The notes under the pieces are model-generated. The model did no database searches. It was not told where the DNA came from and was given only the letters and a program-made list of their open reading frames with translations. Shown piece by piece: positions 48,795 through 64,000 of a stretch of 64,000 nt of DNA. The translations under genes were made by a program, and so were the position numbers. Source of the DNA: Latrodectus hesperus (taxonomy: Eukaryota > Arthropoda > Arachnida > Araneae > Theridiidae). The stretch covers positions 23,263,399-23,327,398 of the forward strand of contig CM075853.1 in NCBI GenBank assembly GCA_037975125.1. Direction: 5' to 3'. Every line of letters begins with the position of its first letter. Positions within the stretch are counted from its first letter, which is position 1.

Positions 48795-51055
48795 AAGCAT
48801 ATTAAGTGTAAAAGGTATTTGTATTGAAAAGGAATTTGAAAGCTCTTGTTAAAAGTTTCCATATGCAAAGGATTTAAAATCAGCATGTAAAGTTTTATTT
48901 GTCTTCTTAATATCGTTCTTTGTACGTATTTTCAAGTATTATTTCAAATATTTTTGTAACTCGGAATTGAATGAATATGAGATAAGCCTTGAAGAATTCG
49001 AACAGGATTAATGTTATCACCTGTTGTAATAGCTGTTAACACTTTCGGAAATGCATCACCTGTTGTTTTTTTATGCGTGACGATCAGAAACTCTGTTCCT
49101 AAATTTAGATCTTAAGTAAGAATTTACGTCATAGGATTTAATTCGAATGTCTTACGATAATCGTCCATTCAATGACCATTCAATAATGCAGAATGTTTCA
49201 GAATACTTTGTCTTGGAAAAGGAATTCGAAGCATAACACTCTGCATTAATTTATACTTTGTAATTTTTATAAATACGTTGTTCTGATCCAAGAAACATAA
49301 TAGTATTCTATTTATAATCAAAAGTCTATTCTTTCACTGATGAATTTAATTTCAAAGAAGCAATATATGTTTTGATAGTATGATAATTTTACGATTATTT
49401 CTTTTCGTTAACAATAAGAATAATTTTTGGCAAGAATAATCGAATTCGAAAGAATTAATTTAGCGAAACAAGAATTAATATTTCGACAAATTTTTTTTCG
49501 AAATTTCAAACGTTAATTACAAGTGAGTTTTAAAAACTTTTAATTTAAGCATTGTAGCTTTCACAAGAGCAGCATATTAAGATGCTATAAGACATGTTAA
49601 TCACCATTCAATAGATGAAGTCAAAATTTTACTCTTTAAAACACATTTAATGAACGTTACGGTAAATAAAATTATCATCTATTGTAAATAAGTTAATTTG
49701 TATATTTTGAATTAATATAAAGCTAGTATAACGAATATAAAATAAACACTTTTTTACATAGAATCCAAGTAAAATTATTAGTTTAAATATTTAACAACAA
49801 ATCAAACTATATTTTATTGAAGTATTCTTTTAATTAAAAAGAAGCTTACTAATTAGAATTTATGAATTTCAAATTCACGAAATTATAGAATAAGGACTAT
49901 CCTTTATTTATTTTTAACGTAGTTTCCTTTCATTCGCGTGATTGTAATATAAGGAATTATCCTTTATCTATTTAATTAATTATCCGTTATGTATTTATAT
50001 CTATTATTCTTTATCTATTTCTTAACGTAAAGTTTCTTTTCATTTATAATGTTTCCATAATTATTTCAAAAAATCTTAATATCTGATAATAACATCATCA
50101 GAATATTATTAAAATATATGATATTGGTGATATTGTTTTGAAAATTAGTTGTTGAATCATTTAATGTTAAATAATTGAGAATAACAACATATAAAAATGA
50201 AACAGTTTTAAGGTCATTAAATGAAATACATAATTGCAAAAAATCAAATAAGGAAGTTTGAGGTATTTTTGCATTTGTCAAATAAAACACTCATTCTTAA
50301 TTTAATATAAATATAATTCGATAGGAAAACTTAATATAATATTTAAAAACTAATCCTAAACAAAGAAACAAGATGTATATGAATTATTTATCAGAGTTTT
50401 AGATTAAGATTTTTTTAAAATGTTTTTTTAATTAGTTTTAATTATTATTTATAACTTTTGTTTTTGAATCCAAACGATACAACCCATAGTAATTATAATA
50501 TATGTATCATTCCTTATATAGAGGTTTTAAGAATTATATTTCTAATAAAACATTGATTCCCAAATAAGATACCGATTAACTGAGAATATCCATCATCAGA
50601 AAGAAGAAATCTTAAATACAAATTATAAAATCTTGAGATCAGATATTAAACCTCATTAAAATATTAGCATTTTAAAAACTTTTATGATCTACATATGTAA
50701 AAAAGTATCTATTAAAATATGAGATAGATTAAGAAATATCATATATTAAATCGGGGATTAATGTTAAAATGTATTGAAATAAATTTTTTTTTATAGTTGA
50801 GAATTCATGTTTTATGACGATGAAGAATAAGCATTGAATAACGAATCACAAATTAATAGCATAAGACTTCCAAGATATTTTGAAACAAATAATATTAATA
50901 ATAGTATTAACAATAAAAATTATATTTATAAAAATAATATTCCTGTCACTACTAAAAAATGGAAACATAAAGTAAGTTATATTAAGTAAAATAATGTGCT
51001 AAAAAACTACAATGTGAAAAATTTTAAATAAAAATTTGATTTTTTTCTTACAAAA

Positions 51056-51325
51056 AAAATACGAATGTAAAACAAAATGAAATTAAGCACACATTTAAAT
51101 GAAGAATATAAACAAAAATAAGAAAAAACATATCTTTATATCACTCTCAAACAAACCCATTGTTTTTTGTTACTATATTTGATGATACATTGTAAATGTA
51201 GGTTTCTTAAATCAAAAACCTTCTTGATATTTTTATGAAAAAACTAGTAAATATGCTTCAAAAATAATATAATTTTCAGTAAATTATAATAACCATAAAT
51301 ATATCTTTCTAAAGATTATTTAATT
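51056..51325. repeat. ~270-bp duplicated unit, copy 2
   Basis: Second copy of the unit at 48431-48701, same orientation, 2.6 kb away and about 490 bp from synaptotagmin exon 1. Differences include AATG for AACG near the start, an inserted C after six As, and a 4-bp deletion near 51280. Confidence 0.9.
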
Positions 51326-51817
51326 CTAAAGATTAAAAAAGTAAATATTTTTTGAACTTTAGTGAGCATGTTTAATATTCATTGATACTGATAATAATTG
51401 AATATATTATAAAATTACTTTGGATTATCATAAATATAGTAATTAACGATTCGAATTATACCTAAACCTTGTCATATGTTGGCTTATAAATTTATAAATA
51501 ACATGACATTTGAAAGTGAAGCGTGACTCGAGAATTCATAAAATCTAATAAATCTATAATTATCAATTATTTATAATTTCAACATATATTAAATTTATTA
51601 AATGTTTTCATTTCATTGCTGGAAATGAAAAAGAAGGATAATGCAAATTATACATGGAATTTATCGTTCGTTAATGTTATGTGATAAAGCATTCATTAAA
51701 AATTTTTGTGGGTATTTCATATCAGTTTTACAGATGTACATTTATTACAATACTTGGGATATTGTTTTATATCCATTGGGAAAAGTAAACTATTAATTGT
51801 GATTTAATTCTGCTTAC

Positions 51818-52864
51818 CGTTGAAGAATCTGGCTTAAGATCGACCCATATATCTCCAGTCCAAGCATCTGCTGTCATTGAGTTCATTATCCCAGAATCTT
51901 TGACAGAGTACAGCACTTGACCAATGAGGCATTTACGAGAGAACCTGTCATAGTCCCAGATGGATATTTTCAGTTTTTTGTCCGCTAAATCATCCCTCCG
52001 CACATTGAACACAAAAGTCTCGTTGAAGGTTGGATTCATTGTGTTGCGTTGCACTTTGGACATGTACTTGGTTGCCCTGTCAGGCATTAAAACTAACTTC
52101 GCACAAGGATTAGCTGTGGTTTTCAGGAAATGACAAGGTAAGTCTGTAGCACCAATAAGTTTCACTGTCAACTGGTTTCGAGTTGAGTTATAGCTCAGCG
52201 AAAATCCCACTCTCCCCAAGTCTCCCAAGAAGGCACCTTTCTCAGAAACAGCCTTCACGCCTTCGTACAGGCCATGTTGCAGATCTTCAGGGTTTATGTG
52301 GTACTTGGTGACGCTATGCTTCCTTTTCCCACCTAAAATGAGTGGCAACATCTTGGTGCCACTCGAAGAATAGTCTGTTTCAGACACCGAATCTTCTGTG
52401 TTCTCACTTATCACAATGGTTGTGGGTACCACGAATTCTATGGGTTGGCAAGCTCTGACACCGACCATCCTGGGATCATGCACTTTAGGCGTGATGCTGG
52501 CGAGTTGGTTTTCACGCTTTTTTCTTCTCGCCATGCAACGGCACAAATAGTAAATGATAACTGAACTCATTGCTATGAAGCACAAAGTTACGATTAAAAT
52601 AGCATACAGGGGGAATGTTGTTGGTGGTGAAGAATTTGTCTCTGCAGAAGGCCAGGAAGTAGCATTGATCAGGATGGTAGAATCAAAAGTAGGATCCGTA
52701 TTGTTGACTGAATTGTTACTTTCACTTACTTCATCGGCTGCGTTTAACACTGCCAAAGATGATATCCTATCTTGGGACAAATCTTTATTAATTGCAGAAA
52801 GAAAAGCTAGATCTAAGGATGCAAGAGAATTACTCCCATCTAAGGAACTCAGAAATGGTACCAT
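51818..52864 (-). CDS. synaptotagmin, coding exon 1 (lumenal, TM, linker, C2A)
   Basis: The frame is open from an upstream TGA at about 52919. I choose ATG 52864-52862, the first in-frame Met, giving 349 residues up to the donor ACG|GTAAGC. Residues 1-85 are Ser/Asn-rich with four N-glycosylation sequons (NNS, NNT, NAT, NSS). About 86-108 is a membrane span (PLYAILIVTLCFIAMSSVII) followed by CRCMARRKKR, so the N-terminus is lumenal. C2A, at about 215-344, has GRVGFSLSYN, LPDR-like MPDRATKYMSKV, NPTFNETFVFNV and SIWDYDRFSRKCLIGQV. Of five Ca2+-ligand positions, D304 and D306 remain; the others are F246, N252 and C312. Family role: vesicle trafficking. The subtype is not certain; the pattern recalls Ca2+-independent members such as Syt12 or Syt13. 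Confidence 0.9.
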
Positions 52865-53205
52865 CAGAATATCAGAGGTAAGCTGCACTGCCTTGTAAAT
52901 CACGAGGAAAATGGATCATGACATTAAAAAAGTACTTTCTTATCAAAATTGATGTATACAAGAGACAGTTTTAATGTCAAAATGGCTTTTCTGCTTATAA
53001 TTGCGATAAGTTTCTTGAAGTAAGTTTTTCTTCAATTTTCAATATGAATAACAACAAAGAGTTCATGAATATCAAAAATATCATTACTTTAACTGTTCAG
53101 TGCAATTTTCAAGCAAAAAATACACAAATATTTTGAATTAAACACTGAAAATTGAATATATCATACTATCGAAAAACCTAAATCGAAACAAACATACATC
53201 TCACC
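52865..53205 (-). other. synaptotagmin 5' region: possible short first intron
   Basis: On the minus strand a TGTAG|GTGAGA donor occurs at 53205/53204, and an acceptor-like TTTACAAG or GTGCAG at about 52895-52885. A small 5' intron is thus possible. The frame from an upstream ATG near 53333 does not match the main frame over these sites, so that ATG would be an upstream ORF and the coding start stays at 52864. Confidence 0.35.
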
Positions 53206-53329
53206 TACAGAAATCATTGCTTAACCGTATACAACGTACAACAGTTTCCTTGAATATGAAAACAATCTTTACTATGAATTCTCCCTTTGAAGGATGTGTT
53301 CTAATTATTTCACTCCCAAGGACTGGCAA

Positions 53330-53580
53330 CATCGGCCTTGTTTCGAATGGAGTGAGAAAAATGCGAGCTCCTCTCGACAGGTGTATTGTTTATCATGTGA
53401 TGAGGTTTAATCCCACATCCCTATCTTATCAGTCAGCTCCGCTCCTCCTCCGCGTGTCGTGGTCAGGCCGCCGAGTGACGTCACTGATGTAGTGTACATA
53501 TGTTGACATTCCCAAGACAGGTGGTCAAATATCACGAGTCTCCGGCGCTGCCTTCTCCTTCCCGAGATCTTTTATTACAA
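53330..53580 (-). promoter_or_regulatory. candidate synaptotagmin promoter with a perfect CRE
   Basis: A GC-rich patch in AT-rich surroundings, upstream of the minus-strand gene. TGACGTCA at 53476-53483 is the consensus cAMP-response element. CCGCTCCTCCTCCGCG and CTCCGGCGCTGCC are nearby GC blocks. There is no clear TATA box. Position and composition suggest promoter and 5' UTR; transcription start is not known. Confidence 0.45.
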
Positions 53581-53664
53581 TTAAAGACACACATTTTCCC
53601 CCTCTGAACGACAATTTAACGAGGGATTGAAAATTTATAAAATTACTTCATTCTTTGCAAAAAA

Positions 53665-56850
<3,186 letters not shown>

Positions 56851-56869
56851 TGTCCACCGAATTTTCTTT

Positions 56870-57060
56870 CGGGGTTGAATTCAGAGAACAGTTGCAAAGA
56901 ATGAAATTTGTGATTTATGGATCACTAAAGAAATGTCACTTTTAATTTCGAGCTATTGATTACAGCGTTTGTAATTAATTGAAAATCTAATTAACTTTGG
57001 TATGAACTCACGATGAAATTGTTTATTCTATGATTTTAGAACTCTGAATTTTTTCAAGGA
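56870..57060 (-). mobile_element. SINE family E copy 2, degraded
   Basis: Shares with 23655-23830 the plus-strand order TTTCGAG, ATTGATTACAGCG, GTAATTAATTGAAAA, TCTAATTA, then a B-box relic (TATGAACTCA) and GAAATTGTTTATTCTATG. It is on the same strand. The head is more decayed than in copy 1. Confidence 0.5.
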
Positions 57061-57311
57061 TGGAGGTATATGAATTCCACACATTTAAAATTGCGATATT
57101 TGTATAACTGTTAGGTGTAGAAAAAAATAGTTACGGAATCCGACACTTCCTTTTTTCCTCCACTTCCATACTTTTTTTAAAGAAATAAAAGGTATTTATT
57201 ACTTTTTTAGTGTTTAAATAACATTATTTTTACCCACTGCAATGAAAGTGTTTTCGATTTTTCCAATGCGTCACCGATTGCAAATGCGTTAGTATTCGGA
57301 TTAAAGGAGTC

Positions 57312-57535
57312 TTGATCTCGATATTTACCACCCCTTTGTGTAGTAGACCAAGAGGAAGACCCAAAAATAGATGGAAGGACTGCCTGGAAGAAGACTTCAA
57401 CATACTTAAAGTTAAGAACTGGAGATTGATTTCTAGAAAAGGGGCGGAATGGCAGAGACTTCTGAAGAAGGCCAGGGCCCACAAAGGACTGTCGTGCCAA
57501 TGCTGATGATAATGATGATGATCACGATATTTATT
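57312..57535 (+). mobile_element. RTE-clade LINE 3' end with (GAT)n tail
   Basis: The reading RGRPKNRWKDCLEEDFNILK, then VKNWRLISRKGAEWQRLLKK and ARAHKGLSCQC with stop TGA at 57504-57506, is the C-terminus that follows RT in RTE-type elements. A GATGATAATGATGATGAT tail begins right at the stop; short 3' UTRs ending in trinucleotide runs are typical of that clade. It is truncated on the 5' side. Confidence 0.75.
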
Positions 57536-58939
57536 AACTTTATAACTAAGGAGACTTTTTACCACACTTTCGTATTTTTTAAAAAAAATAAATGATATTT
57601 GTTATCCCCAACTGACTCAATTGATTTTTAGCTGATCTATAGACGAGATCTAATTTCATGGTGATAAGCAATATGTTGAACAAGAAAAAATGTTAATGTT
57701 GTTGTTAAAAAATGGTTAAATATTATTTCCCATTCGCACTTTTCCTTCAAGGAAGCTATAGCTAGCTAGTTCAAATTATAAAATGGATACCTTCAAAGTT
57801 TTAAATAAGACATTTTATTTGTATTCAAACGGACAATTTTTTTAACATGAAAGAAAATAAATTTAACACCTACAATTTCTTTTAGTATGAGAAATATTGA
57901 TCTATCCATAAATGAGAGAGAGACATGAAATTTTTCAATAAACTGCCATACATGAAAAAATTATTGTTTTTTTACTAAAAATAATTTGGGTGATAAATAT
58001 AACAAAAAACAACAAATAAAAATTGTACCAAAAAATGAAGTAATAAAACTGTTATCTTTAGGAATCATAAAAACTTATTACTTTTTAAAAATGTTTTTTT
58101 CTTCGAATTATTTAAGATCCGATGTGAGAGGGATATTTTCTCTCTAACTTTATTCAATAATAATTAATTAAATATATATCAGTTAAAAAAATATTTTATT
58201 ATATTCGCCTGATACTGTCATCATTTTAATTGTTCTTCAAATCACCGTTATCATCTATTTTAATTGTGTAAAATATTTTTATATTTATAATTTATTATTG
58301 TGAATGAAAACATGGTAAAAAGTAAATGATTTAAATAAAATAATTCATTTCATTGACTAAAAAATGATTTTGTTACATACATTTTTATAAAAGTCGATCT
58401 AACTTTATCAAGAAACCAAAATAATCTTTCATGAAAAATTTATAGACTTTAATCAAAATGCACTAAGATTTATTTAACATTATTTTAAGTGATTAGAAAC
58501 TTGTTTAAGAAAACTAATAAAAATTAACTTTATTCAGTTTAAATTTAAAAATTAATTTTTAATAATTCCAAATATTATTTTCCTACAAAATTTAGTTAAT
58601 AATGACTCTTTATTTTATGAAAATTTTGGAAAACAAATCTGAATATAGGGAGGAAAAATAAATATTTCTTAAAATAATTTCTTTTTAAAAGTTAAGATTT
58701 GGAATCTGAAGATATATGACACGATTTCTTATCAATTTCCTTCAAACGGGACATTGAACTCGCACAGCGGTCGCTGGTGAGGGTATTTCGCGCCCGCATC
58801 ACTTATCAGAAAAGAAAGAATCTGTCCAAATAGCTCTGTTAATCGATGGAATTTCGAAACCCTGTATAAAGGTAGGCCACATGTCCTTGCATTAAAAGGG
58901 AGTTTGATTTAAGTTCTAAAAATATCATTCTGCCTATAC
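57536..58939. other. AT-rich non-coding stretch
   Basis: No feature recognised except a small GC-richer patch at about 58745-58810. Confidence 0.5.
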
Positions 58940-60970
<2,031 letters not shown>

Positions 60971-60982
60971 ATTTAAATGAAG

Positions 60983-61265
60983 GCCGCCCACCCTGTCTAG
61001 TGGTCAGCGTGCCTGACTGCCTATTGGGAGGTCCTGAGTTCGAATCCCAGTTCCAGCATGGATGTACTTTCTTTCTCTCTCACTCTCCTGTCATTGTCCT
61101 TTCCTTGTATGAATGGGTTGTGAATGGTTGCCAACCCTATAAACGGGTACTTATAGTATGTGTGTACTGAGGAGTCCGGACTCTACACCAAATATGGTTC
61201 AGTTGGAAAAGTGGAGCATAGCGCACCCCATATTGCCAGCTTAGTTGCCACAAGACAACAACAAC
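60983..61265 (+). mobile_element. SINE family D, full-length copy with perfect 12-bp target duplication
   Basis: ATTTAAATGAAG flanks it at 60971-60982 and 61266-61277. The head GCCGCCCACCCTGTCTAGTGG holds an A box, and GAGTTCGAATCCCAG near 61036-61050 is an almost perfect B box. The body includes a CT-rich part (about 61068-61102), TACTGAGGAGTCCGGACTCT and CATATTGCCAGC, and the tail is ACAAGACAACAACAAC. Length 283 bp. The good B box and exact duplication indicate a young copy. Confidence 0.92.
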
Positions 61266-61277
61266 ATTTAAATGAAG

Positions 61278-64000
61278 AATGAACGTGAAGTTTATTAATA
61301 ACCAAATAATATTAAAGAAAAATAATTAAATAACTAAAATTCAAAAACTAAATTTAGATACGCAAAGAAATGTAAAAAATTTTTTAAAATTTTTATATTT
61401 CTGATGTCACTAGTAAGGCAAATTACATGTAATAATATCTCGAATAAATTTTGAAATTTTTATAAATTTCACTAAAATATTTTTGCAAATGGTTTTAAGC
61501 TCCTTTTTATAATTCTCTGAATTTTGATATACCTTCCACTAACGTTTATACAATTTTAGAATGCTTAAATATCGATATATACTAATTTTTTTTTTTTTTT
61601 TGGATTTTCGAAAAATTAAATTTTTCTTTGAAGCCAACGCATTTACGTCTTTTCCATTATGTCGTCTATCAGAAATGCATTGGAACAGGGATGGAAAAAC
61701 CTCGGATTGATTATTCAATGCTTGAAAGTTACTTTTTGTAAAACTAAAAGTAATTTTCAAGCATTTCACACATCATTCCATATTCTCTGACTAATTTATG
61801 CATGAAACCTCCTTTTTTGGAGCGAAACAGCATTTTAAATAAAGTTAAGCAAGTAGAAATATTCGTTAAAAATAGTAAATAGCATTATTATTTTTCCAAA
61901 TAGCAGTATTTTGGGGAAATATACTATTCGGCAAAAGTTATTTGCTTGGATATCAAAGTATATTTTTTTCTTTGGAAGCTGTTGGACAACGGCGTGATGC
62001 CAAACTCAAATATGTTTATCTAAATTGGCAGTAGAAACTGACCAATACTACTCAAAGGAAGGCTAGGAGACAACCATGAAAAACTGTGAATTTTAAAACA
62101 GAATTTCATGAAATTAAGAAACGACATGAAGAGAGGATGGTTACTATATTAAAATGTTTATTAAATAAAGCAACTCTGGACAGAAGAAGCACTGTTGTCA
62201 AATATTGGGAATTCATCAGTTTCATGTTGAAAAGACGTGTTTTAACAAAGCTGCCAACAACCTTCAGTTATCTTCTGGAAAAGTAAATTCATATTTTTTT
62301 TATTGATTGCAAATATGTCATAAAAAAGACATAGACTTGTTTTCCAACTGTTAAAGAATCAGAGAAATGTCTTTCGTGACGCTCAACAGCTCATTTTTTA
62401 TGAGTTGAATGAAATTCTCAAAATAAAATCGAGTTGCTTTCTTATTTTTATGAGATTCTCCTGCATTGTTTCTTTGTTATAGGTTGTTCTGATGAATGCA
62501 AAAGTTGATAATGTGGATGCCGGAATCAATATGAATTGAAGCAATGATTTAAAGCTTAAGTACTTAAAAATCATTACAAAAAGATATCCCTCATCTTACA
62601 CACATTATATATGAAAGATTCAATTGCTGTCTTTGAAGACTTTTGGAATGAAAATTATGACTTTGTAAAGTTGCAGATATTTTAGTTAGGTAGTGTTGCG
62701 TTATATGTAAAAATAATGTGATGACATCTGAAATGAAATTTCACAACGCAAAACAAACTCAAACTATTTTGAGAGGGAAAAATTTTAAAAATAATCAGTT
62801 GTTCATTTGGGAATTTAAAAAAAGTGTAATCTGACTAAACTTGCCAGATAGAGTAAAGGACAAAATAATACAAAAATTCTTCTGAAATGTTAAAATTAAT
62901 TGCTTACGGGCTTATAAAGTTTGAATGTTAATAAAGTAGAGTTTTGTTTTATAAGATATATGTAAGATAGAACTGATGTTTTAATCAAACTTATATTTTT
63001 TATTAATTTTCCAAAAATTAGTTTACAAATCTGAGCTTAATTTTTTCGGCAGTTTTTGACTAAAATGTTTCAGTGTAAACTTCATTGAAAAATTACTAAA
63101 GTTTTCTTTGGATAAAAATTTGCATATACTTTAACACATATATAGTATTTTAAAGTACTATTTCTTATTGTCTAGAATATTTGTTATACACTCTTTTTTG
63201 AACTACTGAAATTGTTTTTCTTAAAATTTCAAACAAATCCACGAAATTTTTTTATTTAAATTATATTTTTTAAAATAAGCCTTTTTTATTTCACTTATTG
63301 TTCTCATATTTAAACACAAATTTCGGTTTTGTTGAACACACATAATTTAAGAAAAATTCCAAACTAATCACAATATGAAAATAATTTTAATTATATCTCA
63401 AACTTTGAACTATAAAGAAAAATAACTTTTAAGATTATTTTATAAAATTTTAGTAAAGATAAAATGAATTATATCATAAACTTTATCTCACACTATTTAA
63501 GTAAAAGAAAGCGTTCTTGAAAAACATAATTCATTATTCTGTTCTTATCTGTCTTTACCTCTTGACGATTTTAAGAATTAATTTCTCCTGTAAAAACTTC
63601 AAATCACAATTCTCTCCGGAAATTACATTAATAAATTTTTGCTTAAAAATAAATTGATTTTTTATACTTTTAATCTGAATCCATCAGTAAATCTTTTTAT
63701 ATAGGTATCTTAAGTAGTTCTTGAGAGGCATATATTTCTATTAAATTCCGAATCGAAAGCTAGACTAGTAAAAAGTTATCTTTCCTATAAAATTGTGAAG
63801 TATTAAAATTCTTACGCTTCAATATAAAAAGTAGAGAGAAATATTCACTTCGGTAGTAGGGATTCAAAACTAACTTGATGAGTTTTCAATGTTCGCGATG
63901 AAGGATATTTAAATATTATTTATATTATTATATTAGAGTGATAGCGCAAAAAAGTTTTGTGTTGTATAATTTTAAAAATGCTATTAATAATAACCATTTT
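61278..64000. other. AT-rich non-coding stretch to the window end
   Basis: The open frame at 62086-62286 (66 codons, Lys/Arg-rich) shows no domain I recognise. No repeat with ends or RNA gene was seen. Confidence 0.5.

Larger units (their letters stand above)
43788..51817 (-). other. synaptotagmin intron 1 (about 8 kb)
   Basis: Bounded by the donor GTAAGC (plus 51812-51817) and the acceptor AACAG (plus 43788-43792). It contains an RTE remnant, a possible old SINE fragment, a (CA)n tract and two copies of a ~270-bp unit. The rest is AT-rich without recognised features. Confidence 0.8.

Noticed and set aside
52554..52898. 114-codon plus-strand frame
   Set aside because: Shadow of synaptotagmin exon 1.
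52862..52903. Start of the synaptotagmin frame at 52903
   Set aside because: That codon is GTG, not a usual eukaryotic start; the first in-frame ATG is at 52864.
62086..62286. 66-codon Lys/Arg-rich frame
   Set aside because: No domain, no splice context and no compositional change; could be chance.

Overview
The window looks like nuclear DNA of an arthropod, most likely an orb-weaving spider. It is very AT-rich, carries long (TA)n microsatellites, has spliceosomal introns, and is full of decayed Tc1/mariner, hAT, pogo, Jockey-like, RTE and tRNA-derived SINE copies. The spider assignment rests on the resemblance of the Jockey-like endonuclease and the RNase H remnants to elements I know as abundant in spider genomes; it is not proven here. 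There is no bacterial, organellar or viral gene set, no rRNA and no convincing functional tRNA.

Two host genes can be supported. (1) A synaptotagmin lies on the minus strand, 52864 down to 41779, in three coding exons: 52864-51818 (lumenal segment, membrane span, linker, C2A), 43787-43664 (124 bp, first part of C2B) and 42092-41779 (rest of C2B, ending in the WHxL motif). The splice phases agree and give about 494 residues. Most of the acidic Ca2+ ligands are missing in both C2 domains, so this should be a Ca2+-independent synaptotagmin. A GC-rich patch with a perfect CRE octamer (53476-53483) lies upstream. (2) A terminal exon on the plus strand, 17466-18290, follows a clear splice acceptor. 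It encodes a 274-residue acidic C-terminus with an SQE repeat, a predicted coiled coil and a basic tail. I do not recognise the gene.

Layout: 797-2840 Tc1 pseudogene split by an insertion; 3257-3438 long hairpin around (TA)n; 4543-4690 old SINE; 6080-7506 TIR-bounded element holding a 778-bp hAT derivative; 7507-13740 AT-rich, no gene seen; 13742-15942 Jockey-like LINE that has lost its reverse transcriptase and holds a SINE; 16022-16510 fragment of a transposase-like gene; 17466-18290 host exon; 21077-26733 a cluster of SINEs, two Tc1 elements and a pogo/Tigger remnant; 26899-28460 a DUF4817-type mariner relative sitting in a (TA)n tract; 29148-30270 two SINEs; 31525-32147 and 37609-37956 LINE RNase H remnants; 35281-35883 a SINE containing a hAT MITE, both with intact target duplications; 37056-37420 a full-length SINE; 41779-53500 the synaptotagmin gene, whose 8-kb intron holds a duplicated ~270-bp unit; 53666-54181 and 58940-59310 very long (TA)n arrays; 57312-57535 an RTE 3' end; 60983-61265 another tRNA-SINE.

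The main result of the hunt is a set of six distinguishable SINE groups, five of them with a tRNA-like head or part of one. Four insertions have perfect 10-12-bp target duplications and a truncated one has 14 bp. The other main results are the unlisted 124-bp synaptotagmin exon and several nested insertions that give relative ages.
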